DNA from: Melastoma dodecandrum
Lineage: Eukaryota > Streptophyta > Magnoliopsida > Myrtales > Melastomataceae
Direction: 5' to 3'
NCBI GenBank assembly: GCA_029817715.1
Contig: JARUPY010000290.1
Coordinates: forward strand, 2,356,001-2,420,000
Length of the DNA stretch: 64,000 bases
Part shown: positions 1 through 10,730 of the stretch, in pieces
How the letters are laid out: every line of letters begins with the position of its first letter
Position numbering within the stretch: position 1 is the stretch's first letter
Made by a program: the position numbers and the translations under genes
Notes under the pieces: generated by a model
Database searches by the model: none
What the model was told of the DNA's origin: nothing
What the model saw: only the letters and a program-made list of their open reading frames with translations

Positions 1-13
1 AATCCAAGAGGTC

Positions 14-621
14 ATGGTAGAGGAAGAGAAAGAGAACGCGGACGAGGACGAGGTAGAGACAGATACGAGAGGGGGTACGACAAATCGCAGGTTTAGCGCT
101 ACAATTGTCACAAAATGGGTCACTATGTCCGTAACTGCTGGTATGCCGAGGAGGCAAAAGAAGAAGTCAATTTGGTCGAGGAGAAAGAAGTGGAAGAGTC
201 GACGTTGTTGTTAGCGCTCAACCAAGAAGCCGATGGAGAAGAAAGCCAATGGTATCTCGACAACGGTGCGAGTAACCACATGTGTGGCGACAAATCGAAA
301 TTTGTGGAGCTTGAAGAAAAGGCGATTGGGAGTGTCACGTTTGGAGATGCTTCAAAAATTCATATTGAAGGCAAATGTACCATTTTGATTAGGTTGAAGG
401 ATCGTACTCGCAAGTTTATTTCCGATGTGTACTATGTTCCTAAATTGAAGAGCAACATTTTGAGTTTGGGGCAACTCATGGAAAGGGGCTACGAGATTCT
501 GATGAAGGATCGTAATCTTTGGCTACGGGACGGGAGCGCTAACTTGATTGCGAATGTGACGATGTCGAGGAATAGAACGTTTTCGCTCCCTATACAAACC
601 GAAGAGCCGAATTGCTTGTAA
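14..621 (+). pseudogene. copia gag C-terminus and aspartic protease (decayed)
   Basis: In the frame opening fully at 115, a CCHC knuckle reads YNCHKMGHYVRNC. Its first cysteine is replaced by Arg and the codon two before that is TAG (about 93-95), so nucleocapsid function is lost. The protease follows with WYLDNGASNHMCG at about 250-290. Copia proteases normally have Asp-Ser-Gly at the catalytic site; here it is Asp-Asn-Gly. Downstream, SDVYYVPKLKSNILSLGQL is the usual conserved end of the copia protease region. The frame closes at a TAA at 619-621, just before the integrase zinc-binding region. The domain assignment is firm; loss of activity is inferred. Confidence 0.88.
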
Positions 622-1640
622 GTGTGTGTGAAGGATCCAGCGTGGTGTTGGCATATGAGGATGAGACATCTCAATTTTGGTGGCCTGAAAATTATGTTCG
701 AAAAGAAGATGGTGAAGGGGATGCCTTTGATCAATCATCCGGATCAACTCTGTGAAGCGTGTCTTCTCGGCAAACACGCAAGGAAAAGTTTTCCGTAAGA
801 AGCAATGTCAAGAGCGACGAAGCCGCTCGAATTAATTCATGCCGATGTTTGTGGACCGATTAAGCCTTTGTCTTATGGTAAAAATAATTATTTTTTATTT
901 TTCATCGACGATTTTTTCCAGAAGACTTGGATTTATTTCTTGAATTAAAAATCTGATTGTTTTGATGTTTTTAATAATTTTAAGGTTTTGTATGAGAGAG
1001 AGAGTGGTTATGTAATTCGGGCGTTGAGAACCGATAGAGGGGGAGAGTTTATTTCTGGTGCTTTTAACCATTTTGGTGAAGAACATGGTATTAGCTGCTT
1101 CCTCACGGTTCCAAGATCTCCGCAACAAAACGGAGTGGCTGAAAGAAAGAACCGAACCATCCTCAACATGGTGCGGAGCATCATGAAAAATAAGAAGATG
1201 CCTAAGGTGTTTTGGGTGGAAGCAACGGCTTGTGCAGTGTATCTCATCAATCGTTGTCCGACCAAAAGCATGAAAGATCAAACCCCTATGGAAGCATGGA
1301 GAGGAAAGAAGCCGGATGTATATCACTTAAGGATCTTTGAGAGTATTGCTTACAAGCATGCGCCGGATCAAGCGAGAACGAAGCTTGACGATAAAAGCGA
1401 GAAATTTGTGTTCATCGGTTATGACGGAAAATCAAAGGAGTACAAGCTCTACACTCCTATCAGCAGGAAGATTGTTGTTAGTCGTTATGTGGAGTTTGAT
1501 GAATATGCTTCTTGGAATTGGGAAGCACAAAAAGATGTCGTCGACGGATTTTTTCCATTCTTCGATGAGGAAATTCAAGAAGAAGAAACATGGCAGCACA
1601 CACAGTTCCTCCGACGACGCTGAACACATCTCCTAGTGCA
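622..1640 (+). pseudogene. copia integrase (decayed)
   Basis: The pre-integrase zinc region has the HLN...CEACLLGKHAR signature at about 668-785. The rve core follows with LELIHADVCGPI, then TDRGGEF (second Asp) at about 1032 and SPQQNGVAERKNRTI with the final Glu at about 1120-1160. Stops interrupt it: TAA at about 797-799 and TAA at about 946-948. From 988 to 1623 the frame is open and includes the copia C-terminal block ending KIVVSRYVEFDE. This is the best-preserved part of the element. Confidence 0.88.
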
Positions 1641-2819
1641 TCTTCATCAAATGGAAGCTCTAATGAAGGATCGCGAAGGATGAGAACTATTCAAGATCTT
1701 TATGAAAATACGAAGGTAATCGATGATGTCTCTATGTTTTGTCTTTTGGCCGAAACGACACCTTTGAGTTTTGAAGAAGCTAGTAAGGAGAATAAATGGA
1801 GACAAGACATAGACGAGGAAATTCGAGCCACTAAAAGGAACGACACGTGGGAACTTACTTCTCTTCCTGGGGGTCAAAAATAGATTGGTGTGAAATGGAT
1901 ATTCAAGGAGAAAAAAGAATGTCGAAGGTGTCGTAAAAAAATATAAAGTGAGACTTATCGCCAAGGGGTATGCACAACGACATGGAGTGGACTATGAGGA
2001 GATATTTGCTCCGGTTGCTCGTTTAGAAACAATCAGTTCTTTTTATTTCTTTTGCGGCACAAAGAAACTGGAAAATTTTTCAATTGGACGTGAAGTCGGC
2101 ATTTCTTAACGGTTTCCTTGATGAAGATGTCTTTGTGGAGCAACCAAAAGGTTATGTAGTGAAAGGACAAGAAGAAAATGTTTTGAAGTTGAAGAGGGCT
2201 TTGTACGGACTCAAGCAAGCCTCGAGCATGGTATAGTTGGATTGATGCCTACTTTCGGGAGAAAAGTTTTGCGAGATGTCCTTATGAGTATGCACTTTAT
2301 GTGAAGATGGATAAAAATGGAGATTGTTTTTTTGTATGCCTCTACGTGGACGATCTTATTTTTACAGAAAATAATCCGAGTTTCTTTGAAGATTTCAAGA
2401 ATGATATAGCCCGAGAATTCGAGATGAAAGATATTGGCATAATGTCATTTTACCTTGGATTAGAAGTTCGTCAATCGGATGATAGAATTTTTGTTTGTCA
2501 ACAAGCATATGTGAAGGAGGTTCTTGACAGATTCAACATGTCAAATAGCAAACCAGTGTCTACCCCAATAGAGGTCGGAGCTAAATTGTGCAAAATTGAC
2601 GATGGAGAAAAGGTGAATCCGACACAGTTCAAAAGTCTCAGGGGATGTCTAAGGTACTTGACATGTACTCGGCCGGATATTCTTTTTAGTGTGGGGATTG
2701 TTAGTCGATTCATGGAGGTGCTCACGACGAAACACATGAAGGCGGCGAAGAGGATTTTGAGGTATTTGAAAGGTACCATCCATTTTGGATTGTTTTATTC
2801 GTCGTCCAAGGAATTTTAA
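1641..2819 (+). pseudogene. copia reverse transcriptase (decayed)
   Basis: The region from about 1770 encodes the start of RVT_2 ([26 protein letters not shown]) but is split across frames. Frame changes fall near 1885-1920 and 2030-2050, and stops appear near 2233-2250. The frame then opens at 2301 with the catalytic box CLYVDDL at about 2340, followed by MKDIGIMSFYLGLEV and SLRGCLRYLTCTRPDI, and stops at 2819. The polymerase motif is intact but no continuous reading frame remains. Confidence 0.88.
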
Positions 2820-3280
2820 CTTGTTACGACAGTGATTTTGCCGGAGACTTAGATGATCGGAGAAATACGACTGGATTTGTATTTTTTATGGGGTCTAATG
2901 TGATTTCGTGGAGTTCAAAGAAACAGGCGATCGTCACGCTATCTTCCTGTGAGGCTGAATATGTCGCGATTACGGCATGCGCTTGTCACGCAATCTGGCC
3001 AAGGAGAATATTGAAGAAGATAGGCTTGATAAAGAATAAAGCAACCACGATCTTTGTCGACAACAAATCTGCTCAAACATTGGTGAGGAATCATGTTTTT
3101 CATGATCGAAGTAAACACATCGATACGCGTTATCACTTCATCCGAGAGAGTGTTACGAAGAAGGAGATCAAGCTTGAATATGTAAAATCCGCTGATCAAG
3201 TTGCGGATATTTTTACGAAGCTTCTTGGAGTGGATGTTTTCAGCAAGATGAGGAGTATGCTTGGAGTCATGAAGAAAATC
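2820..3280 (+). pseudogene. copia RNase H and pol C-terminus
   Basis: The frame open from 2888 to 3340 holds [20 protein letters not shown] with the catalytic Glu, [11 protein letters not shown] with the catalytic Asp, and [16 protein letters not shown], followed by the ADIFTKLL block that ends copia pol. It lies in a different frame from the RT segment, joined through a stop at 2817-2819. Translation beyond about 3280 runs into the polypurine tract and LTR and is not real protein. Confidence 0.88.
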
Positions 3281-3286
3281 AATTTT

Positions 3287-3294
3287 AAGGGGAG
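3287..3294 (+). promoter_or_regulatory. polypurine tract of the copia element
   Basis: AAGGGGAG sits directly before TGTTGA, just downstream of the RNase H coding end. This is the usual plus-strand primer position in copia elements. It fixes the start of the 3' LTR at 3295. Confidence 0.7.
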
Positions 3295-4233
3295 TGTTGA
3301 AAATAAAATTAATTTAAGACAATTTATGTTGGGGTTTTAATATTGAATTTAAGATGCTTTTTAATGGAGTAGATTAAGTTATTGTTATTGTGTATTTTGA
3401 TAATGAAGATTTGTTTTAATTTGGACAAGTAAAGTGATTTGCACTTTAAATTTCTTTGTAATATTAATTTGAAGAGGGAGTTGCTGTGAGTTTTCCTCCA
3501 GAAATTATTAAATTGTTTTCCGATGAATTCGCCGATTTTTCCGACGAATTCTAGCAAGTGCCCGCCAACGTTTCCAAAAATACACCAAAGCCTTCCCGTA
3601 AATGTCAAAGACAAAAAAGAAAACACAAAACAATTCCTTACGAGAACCCTCTTAGGAAATCAAACTATTTCCTTGTGAGCGACCTGCCGGGAAGAAAGAA
3701 ACCGTCCTTACGAGCAACCTCGCTGGGACCACCAGGTACGTTACGAGCACCCTCTCGCAAGGACCATCAAGACGAGGGTGCTCGTAAGGTAACAATGTTT
3801 GTTTCCCAAAGAAGATGCTTAGGCTGCACATATGGAGGTGGCATACGACCCGAGGAGGGTGCTCGTAAGGTACAAATCGTGGTCCAAGTGTTTGGTTTTA
3901 TTACTAACGCTTTTGTATTTGAAACGAATTAGAAGAACACGCCCAAGAGGCATATTCGAACAACACAGAAATTACCCCGCTATGACATATTATTCTTCGG
4001 GGATTTCTGTGCTTCTTATCGACCACTCCAGATTTCTCGAAGATTCTAATAGTTGACTTCATATCTAACTTCGGTTGATTTAAACCAAATGAGACAGCCC
4101 AAATTGCATAATATCTCATTTTGCAAGTTTCTGTGCTCTATAAAAGTTGTTATATGATTTTGGTCTGAAGTTACGACGTGAACGGAAAGACTAATTCACC
4201 GGTCTCGTATTAGTAATAATCAAACAGCCAACA
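3295..4233 (+). repeat. 3' LTR of the copia element; right boundary uncertain
   Basis: The LTR begins TGTTGA after the polypurine tract. A TATAAAAG at about 4139-4146 would suit an LTR promoter, and CCAACA ending at 4233 is a plausible imperfect inverted terminus about 90 bp downstream. No second LTR is available for comparison, so the end is a guess. Inside lies a cluster of short direct and inverted copies of a CTTACGAGCACCCTC-like motif (about 3640-3870), with one exact 14-bp inverted pair. Confidence 0.45.
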
Positions 4234-4743
4234 CTCGTCCTTTCGGCCGTCCGCAGTATGCAGTCGGAACGGTTCTTAGGACGGTTTCCTTAGCTTTGAA
4301 CCTGGGGGTGTAGGGAATTGCCGGCTGAGAAAAGGATTGCAGTGAATGATAGAAACGTGAATCCCGGGCCTTCCCCCCCGCTTAACTTCAGTGTTTGATT
4401 TCCTCTCGGTTAGTGGATTCCCGACAGCGACAACAAATAGGGTCGGGGTGGGAGGGAGGATTGGCTGGCCTCTGCTTACCGATTCGCACCAGGAAATATC
4501 TGCTGTGGAAATGAAATTTAGTAATATTGTGGGGGGTCACATATTCTTGGGGTCGTCCTTGGATTATTCTTGCTTTCTTACCTTCCCAACCTTTGGAGCG
4601 CGCACACACAAACCCCGATCGAATCTTAACGATTCTCCCCCACCTTCGATACATCAAATCATCATTGAATTATTTGGGTAGGTGTAAGTCTCGTCTTCGC
4701 TCTTTCTCGTTCACACTCCATGCCCATTTATGCTTTCCCCGTG
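4234..4743. other. non-coding spacer
   Basis: I see no coding signal supported by a known family. The only notable signals are at its right end, where the promoter of the small peptide gene lies. Longer open frames here have no recognisable motif and overlap each other. Confidence 0.5.
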
Positions 4744-4753
4744 TATATAAATA
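4744..4753 (+). promoter_or_regulatory. TATA box of the small peptide gene
   Basis: TATATAAATA lies 56 bp upstream of the ATG at 4809. With a start site about 30 bp downstream of the TATA box, the 5' leader would be about 25-35 nt, which is normal for a plant gene. Confidence 0.6.
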
Positions 4754-4808
4754 CCAGCCTCACCCCCTCACATTTCATCGTAGTTCATGTGGAAAGAAGC
4801 ACACCAAA

Positions 4809-4979
4809 ATGAGGAGGACCGCAGTCTTGAAGCTGATTCTGTCGGCGATCATCATTGCCCTTCTTCTTCTTCTCTCGCCAACTTCGTGCTTCGCTGGGCG
4901 GCCGGACCCGGCACTCCGTCGAGCCTCTGAGTTCGAGGTGATTCCTTTCCCCCCGGGAGAACAGGTGGAGATCTTTTAG
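4809..4979 (+). CDS. small predicted secreted peptide (56 aa), unrecognised
   Basis: The protein starts MRRTAVLKLILSAIIIAL and continues with a run of leucines to PTSCFAG. This is a textbook signal peptide: basic N-region, about 16 hydrophobic residues, and a likely cleavage after SCFA at about residue 29. The mature part would be only about 27 residues, is charged and proline-containing (RPDPALRRASEFEV, then PFPPGEQ), and has no cysteines. I do not recognise a CLE, IDA, PIP, PSY or RALF signature. The TATA box and short leader support a real gene. An intron starting at GTGGAG within the last codons is possible and would change the C-terminus. It could be a precursor of a signalling peptide, but that is inference. 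Confidence 0.5.
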   Translation: MRRTAVLKLILSAIIIALLLLLSPTSCFAGRPDPALRRASEFEVIPFPPGEQVEIF

Positions 4980-6842
4980 TATGTATATTGATTTGATGTT
5001 GGGTTGGGGTGGTGGTGGTGCAGGGGGTGAGGAGGGGTGGACTCGAAGGTGGATGCGAGGGGGAAGAAGATTGCCTTCTGATGAGGAGGACACTGTCTGC
5101 TCATTTGGACTACATCTACACCCAACAACAGAAGCACAAGCACTGATATGATTCACCAAAATGTAATTGGGTTTCATCCTCAAAAAGAGTTTGTGTAGCC
5201 GCTCTTTATGGGATAGTCTTAGAGCCTTTAGTGCTCCTGCCCTTGGACGCATCGATCGAGTAAACATGTTGAGAGCATATCGTGTGTTTCCAAAGGTGGA
5301 CTTATATGAGTTGTCAAATCATACTCTTGGGGAATAATAATAATAATAATAGGAAAAAGAGATGGCGACACGTGGAGTTGGGGGGAGGGCTGGCGGGAGT
5401 GATACGGTGAGTGTATTTGCTTCACAACATCTTGGCATTTGCCCTTGTCCGAAGGCTACTTGCGTTGAGTACGTGTTGTCCCGAGAGAGCGAGATATATA
5501 TTGAATGCTGTGTCGCTGGACAGGAACACCCGAAAACATAGACCACCCACGTGTCCTCGTAGTAAGTACGAGAATGTCGATGCCCTCAATTATCTCGAGC
5601 TTGGAATATCTATACGCAGCGTTTTTAATACGTTCTCAAATAATTAATTTTTTGACAGGTCCTCAAGTTGTTCTTTGTATAGTGTGGACTATGGAAAGGA
5701 ACCTGAATCTACTTAGATCAACCTTTTGATCCATCTCCATATTTTGTACTCGTTCCAAAACATTATTGTCAGACTCCTCCGGCCAGTTTCTGCAAGCATT
5801 ATGTATTAAAACTAGTTGATGAAAAATCATTATAAATTTAAATTAAAGCCGACAAGTTTTCGATTTTAGTAATGTATAAGCGAACGCTATTCTAACGTCA
5901 TACAGTGTACGACGTAAAATGCAGTGTACAACATTTAATCAGTGTTTTTTACTAATAAAATATTATTATAATGTTATACATCGTACAACATTTATCCAAT
6001 AGGCCAATTTTGATTGATCCATAAAGACAAGGTGGTTTTGGTCCAGATGGTTGGTGCAAATGATAGTTTCCAGGACGATCACCAGGCAGCCCATCCTAAT
6101 GGATGGTCACCAGGTCCTTGTGAGTTTGGTCGTAGTAAAGTAAGAAAGGAGAAAAAGATGCTGTCTGTCTGTGTCTGTCCACAACGAAATCTCTCCCTCC
6201 CTCCCTCAAAAAAGTCAGAAGAAGAACTCTTCATTACCTCAAAAATCAATGTTTCCCACCCCCAAAGTCCCTCAAAAACACAAACCCATGGCCCATGGAA
6301 AGATAGAAACCCCACACGAGTGAATGAATCAAATCCTTGCCAAGCATTGCAATTGAAAATGCTCCAACTATCATTAGCCAAAGAAAGGCTTCATATCCAC
6401 CCTTTTGAAACAGCCTTTGGTCAATACATAAAAATCAAACCAATTTCACTCTATGCACATTGAGAGCCCGACTGATGCGCTAGCTCGAGCACGATCCCCG
6501 TTCCATCAAAGTCTACTCTGCCGAATCACTCCCCAGCTCCGCCACCCTCTTGCCTGCCTGCCGGGCTGCTATACTATGATCAGCAACAATGGGAGATTCC
6601 TTCTCCCAGAGATGATAATGCCTCCCCACTCCTGTTCTGATTTCTAATAGGGATTGTTGTCATAAAAGATCGGGATTTTTACCGCCCCTATTTAGTTGAG
6701 AATCAGGATCTGGTTTATGAGTCTTAATAATATTGTCGAATTTGAATATCAGGAGTTCCTCTGTATGTACACGACGATTCTTGATCGACAATCTTCACCC
6801 CTCCAATGCCGCCGCGCCATTGCCCATCAATAGCTTTCAGAC
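4980..6842. other. long spacer, no gene recognised
   Basis: It holds an (AAT)n microsatellite at about 5334-5351. At about 5880-6000 there is an AT-rich stretch with near-repeats of a GTACAACATTT motif, which may be a transposon remnant. A 149-codon open frame (6014-6463) has no family signature and low-complexity composition, so I do not call it a gene. The right end should hold the 3' UTR of the U-box gene on the minus strand. Confidence 0.5.
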
Positions 6843-8177
6843 TCATTGTATCGTCCTTGTAAGCTTGCACTTTGAAATGAATATGGTATCTGTATAGTTA
6901 AGGCTGCAGAGCTTCAAGAGTTCGGAGGCTCTTTGCTTCAATGCAAGATCGCAGCCACTCTGGATAACGAGGAGAAGCTTTGCCACTAGTCCTGCCTCCA
7001 CTGCTACGGATGAACATTCCTGAGGGGCAAGGTTGCATACCGACCACAATATCGACAGCACATACTGAGTGCAGGTCTCCGAGATTCTCATTAATAGCCT
7101 AACCATGCTAGGAATGGTACTCGAGCAGTCCTTCAAAGCAGCTTGTCCTTCTGGCGAGGTGGAAAGTCTTTCCAATATGAAAAGGGCCAGTTCCAAGCAA
7201 TCCGAATCCAAGCCGGGAAGCAAAGTCACTAGCTGGGGCACAGCACCGATTGTCACGAACAAACACAGGACTTGGTTATGCAAGGATATGGTTCTCAACA
7301 GGATCAGCCCAGGTAATTTCCCGTTGTTATGCCTCTTATCCTTCACTAGTCTCATCAAACCGACCAAAAGACTGTGGCTAGAGATTAGTTCTGAGCGGAA
7401 GTCCTTCTCCTCCATGAGAGTCTGGATAAGTCGCGTACAGTTTATCTTTGTTTCGATGGACCCCTCGTTCAACATATCTACCACCAGGGAGATCTTCTCG
7501 GCCTGCATCAAGTTGGTTCTGGATTCCGAATCAAGATCCAAATTAGTGAGGATCGCAACAGCCTCCGAACCCACGGCATGAGAAGTAAATCTACCCAAGT
7601 AACTAGATATAACCACCAGTCCACCACCATCCACGACCGCTTTCCTGGCAGTCGCATGTGAAGCCACCACCTGCCTGAGCTCCTTGAGAGCCTGAACCCT
7701 GGCCTGACCCTTCACTTTCTTCAGGCTCTCGATCAATTCCGTCGCCCTTCCCTGGACGTCCTCCGACCTCTTCTTCATCAGCAGGTACTTATGTGAGAAC
7801 CACGTGTGAATGAGATGGTACAGGGTCTTATTGGGCGTGACGGACTTGTCCCACAGCTCCTGCATAGTGGTGGGACAAGTGAGGTGCCCCAAGCTGAACC
7901 ACTTGAGGATGTTGGACCTCTCGTAGGTCTGGCCAGTGCAGAGGGACACGGGGTCCCGCATAGGCTCCAGCGAAATCGGGCAGATGAACACGGCCGGCAC
8001 CTCGGACAAATCCAGCTCCTTGATCATCCTCCTCAGATCCAAACTATCTCCAACACACCCGCCCCCGCCCACGACTCCTCCTACACTACCCAGAACCCCA
8101 TCTTTAACAGCGGTATCCAGATCTAAAACATGCCCATCTCCATACCCATCAGGCCTGGAAGGCTGAAACATCGGCAT
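6843..8177 (-). CDS. U-box/ARM-repeat E3 ubiquitin ligase, PUB30/PUB31 type
   Basis: This is a 444-residue intronless protein beginning MPMFQPSRPDGY. The U-box is at about residues 60-135 (PAVFICPISLEPMRDPVSLC, TGQTYERSNILKWF, CPTTMQ), the fold that recruits E2 enzymes for ubiquitin transfer. A basic linker KKRSEDVQGRATELIESLKK follows, then ARM-like repeats from about 150 to the end (ATARKAVVDGGGL, AVGSEAVAILTNLDLDS), which would bind substrate. U-box first, ARM behind and no UND domain fits the PUB30/31 class. The frame is open upstream to 8366, but family members start at MPM and the extra part is homopolymer-rich, so I chose 8177. The gene is single-exon, like its relatives. Substrates cannot be inferred. 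Confidence 0.92.
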   Translation of the reverse strand: MPMFQPSRPDGYGDGHVLDLDTAVKDGVLGSVGGVVGGGGCVGDSLDLRRMIKELDLSEVPAVFICPISLEPMRDPVSLCTGQTYERSNILKWFSLGHLTCPTTMQELWDKSVTPNKTLYHLIHTWFSHKYLLMKKRSEDVQGRATELIESLKKVKGQARVQALKELRQVVASHATARKAVVDGGGLVVISSYLGRFTSHAVGSEAVAILTNLDLDSESRTNLMQAEKISLVVDMLNEGSIETKINCTRLIQTLMEEKDFRSELISSHSLLVGLMRLVKDKRHNNGKLPGLILLRTISLHNQVLCLFVTIGAVPQLVTLLPGLDSDCLELALFILERLSTSPEGQAALKDCSSTIPSMVRLLMRISETCTQYVLSILWSVCNLAPQECSSVAVEAGLVAKLLLVIQSGCDLALKQRASELLKLCSLNYTDTIFISKCKLTRTIQ

Positions 8178-9400
8178 TTTTTCCACAACCACCCCCCCCC
8201 CCCCAAAAAAAAAAAAAAACTCAAAACCCGGAAAAACCTCAATAACACCAACACAAACACATCGCTCGCATCCGGCAGCAAATAGCAAGCAGGGCGACAA
8301 GTGGTCCGGAAAAGGTACCGGCTTTTGTCCGAAGGAGGGGAGGGGAGAGGAGAGGGAACCCTCCACTCCTTTTTTCCACGGTCAAGGGCCTCTCATTACC
8401 GTCGCCATCACCACCAACAACAACCCAAATCACAAACAAACAAAAAAAAAAAGAGAGAGGGAGAGAAAGGAAAAGGAGTCAACAGGAGAACAAGCAAGGG
8501 CTCCCGAGTCTTCTCCTAGCTCTCACGTGAAGCGGAAGAAGCTTAGGAAGAGGGGATCAAAAGAAGGGGGATGGAGTAAAAGAGGTCGAGGCCTTTCCTT
8601 TATCTCCTGCTGTCTTCTTCGCCCCAACCCCACCCGGAGAGGGGGAGAGAGAGAGATCAATAATTGGATGGTGGTGGCGGTGGTGGTGGTGGGTGTGGGG
8701 TTAATGGGTGGGATAGAGATGGGGGAGGGAGGGAGGGATTGTAAGAAGATGTGCTGCTGGCTGTGCACGTGCACTCCTCCTCCTCGGTCATTACAGCCCT
8801 TCCTTTTCCTAAAACATGATATGTATGCATGATTTAGGAGTGGTAAAATAAACCTTCATCTTGGGGGTCAAAAAGAAATTATTCTACTTTCCTGTGTTAA
8901 AGGTGAAGGGCCCACCCCCCCCCAAAGAGAGAGAGAGCATTTGCTCACGGAAGCCAACAGGGCAGAGGGGAGGAGTCGGGCACGTTTTCCGATGTCGTCC
9001 TCGTAAAACTTAAAATAAAAATATTATAAAATAGAAAACGAATTATATTAATAATAAGTAAATATATTCCAACGAGCGTCCCCCCCCCCCCCACCTTCTC
9101 TTCTTTTTTTTAGGGGGTGGGGAATAATTAATACATTATTGTACTAAAAAAAATCCAACTCCCTTGACCGGTCCAACCTCCCCGGTCTGCTTCCTTTCCC
9201 CCAGTCACGAGTGGACACGTGGAAGGACGAGCTGGCAGGAACCCAGAAAGAGGAAAGGGCGTTTGGGGAGGGGTGGTTCCCAGGTCCAGTCCTTATTTCT
9301 ATTATTATATTGTGAGTGTGGGGGAGTGGTGGGATCAGAATAATAATTTAGCCTGCAACGGGCCACACCACCCAGACTGCCGTGGCCGTGGCAAGCAAGG
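8178..9400. other. upstream region of the U-box gene, low-complexity rich
   Basis: Immediately upstream of the U-box ATG is a run of 13 C (8192-8204) followed by 15 A (8205-8219), read as A/T then G in the transcript leader. Purine/pyrimidine-biased tracts and GA or GTG repeats fill about 8330-8740. Further C runs lie at 8915-8923 (9 bp) and 9080-9092 (13 bp). No coding sequence is supported. Confidence 0.5.
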
Positions 9401-10730
9401 GACCCTTCCTTCTGATTTCGTCAACCGCGGTGTCTGTCGTGTTTCCCAGTTCTATTCCCCCCCACCTCTCTCTCAGCAAAACGGCGATATATCCTTTGTC
9501 TGTCTGAATAAGGTGAACCTTGGTAGTAAGTAGTTGGGTTGTATGGATAATGGCTGGTCATTGAATTTTTTTATGATCGAGTTGGGGGTTAGGGTTTAGG
9601 TATTTAGCATTTCTTTGGATGATTTGTTGGGGGGTTGTAATGGGTGTTGAATCTTTAGGACGTTATTTTCTTGGTTTCTGTTAGGTTTTGGGTTTGGGAA
9701 TGTTCTCCGCCAGTTCCCTCACTCGATTCGATGTAGCTTTTTCTTAGTATTCTGATTGTGGCGTTTGATACCAGTTTCAGTACTTAATTCCCCTGCCCTC
9801 CCTTATTTCCAACTGCAGCCTTCCTGTGGTTGAGTTGGTGCACAGCTTCTGGTTTGATATTTTTATTAATTCCCAGCACCTGCGTAAATTCGCATCCCTC
9901 ACCTCACCTCGCCCCTGCCCATCAAGTGTAATTAATACCCCGCTAGGTCTACATTTGTGGGGTGTTTTTTTTTCTTGAGATCACCGTGGTGGCAGAGATG
10001 AACTCCAGGAGAGTATGATGGGGCACTGTTAGCGGTCAGTGATGGCAAGCATTTATTCTTTTGGGTGCAAATAGAATTGTCGTTTGCTGTTCTTAAGAAG
10101 TTGCATTGATATGCCATTGTCCCCTTGTGCAAAGTACTCCTCCAGGACACGCATAATTTAGACAGGCAAAGGGGCAGGCATGGGTGTGACCATGATATGA
10201 ATTTCTTGTTTCATGTGAAAATACAGCCGACTGAAGTTGGCGTTGCTTGGGTTTCGGACCATTCGTGCTGTTGAACATTGGAACTCACGTTTCTGTGCTT
10301 TGTTTTTTCAGGCTAAAGAGTTGACGTGAAATTCACATGTTACATTACACAAGAACTTGAAATACTTTGTAAAGCGCATCTGGCCTTTAACCATGCGCCG
10401 TGAAGAGAAGAAGCGAAAGTTCCATGAGGCTGTTGTGAACACATGATTTTCCATCCTTCATTATGCACACCCTCCCTCTGTCGTCCTTTTAACAAATTTT
10501 TAGTTGAATACTGAATATTTATCTCATTCTCAGTACAGATTGACGACAACTCGATAATGACTCGGACGTAATACCAACAGAAAGACATGATACTGTGACA
10601 ATACTAGACGGTAACTTAAAATTCCTTTTTTAGGAGCTTCTTTCTCCAGTGCTTTATTGCTCTGACTTACACTTGGCTGCCCTGGCAGATAATTCTGTAG
10701 AAGACAACAGTTCCTTGCCCCGAAGAAGAT
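9401..10730 (+). other. probable 5' UTR exon and intron upstream of the basic-protein gene
   Basis: A possible leader exon ends at a donor-like AAG/GTGAAC at about 9510. A good acceptor (TGCCCTGGCAG) at about 10688 precedes the ATG at 10731 by about 42 bp, and the in-frame codon at 10698-10700 is TAG, which supports the start. The 1.2 kb between has intron-like composition. The leader exon itself is inferred only. Confidence 0.35.

Larger units (their letters stand above)
1..3294 (+). mobile_element. Ty1/copia LTR retrotransposon, internal region, 5'-truncated by the window and inactive
   Basis: Domains occur in copia order: gag zinc knuckle, aspartic protease, integrase, reverse transcriptase and RNase H. 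Integrase lying before RT is what separates copia from gypsy. A purine-rich tract at 3287-3294 is followed by TG, as at the internal/3' LTR junction. The element is dead: every domain carries stops or frame changes, described in the domain entries. The left end lies outside the window, so the 5' LTR, primer-binding site and most of gag are not visible. Confidence 0.93.

Noticed and set aside
6014..6463. 149-codon open frame on the plus strand
   Set aside because: No family motif, compositionally odd, no promoter or splice support.
9219..9533. 104-codon open frame
   Set aside because: Low-complexity translation; overlaps a region better explained as leader/5' UTR.
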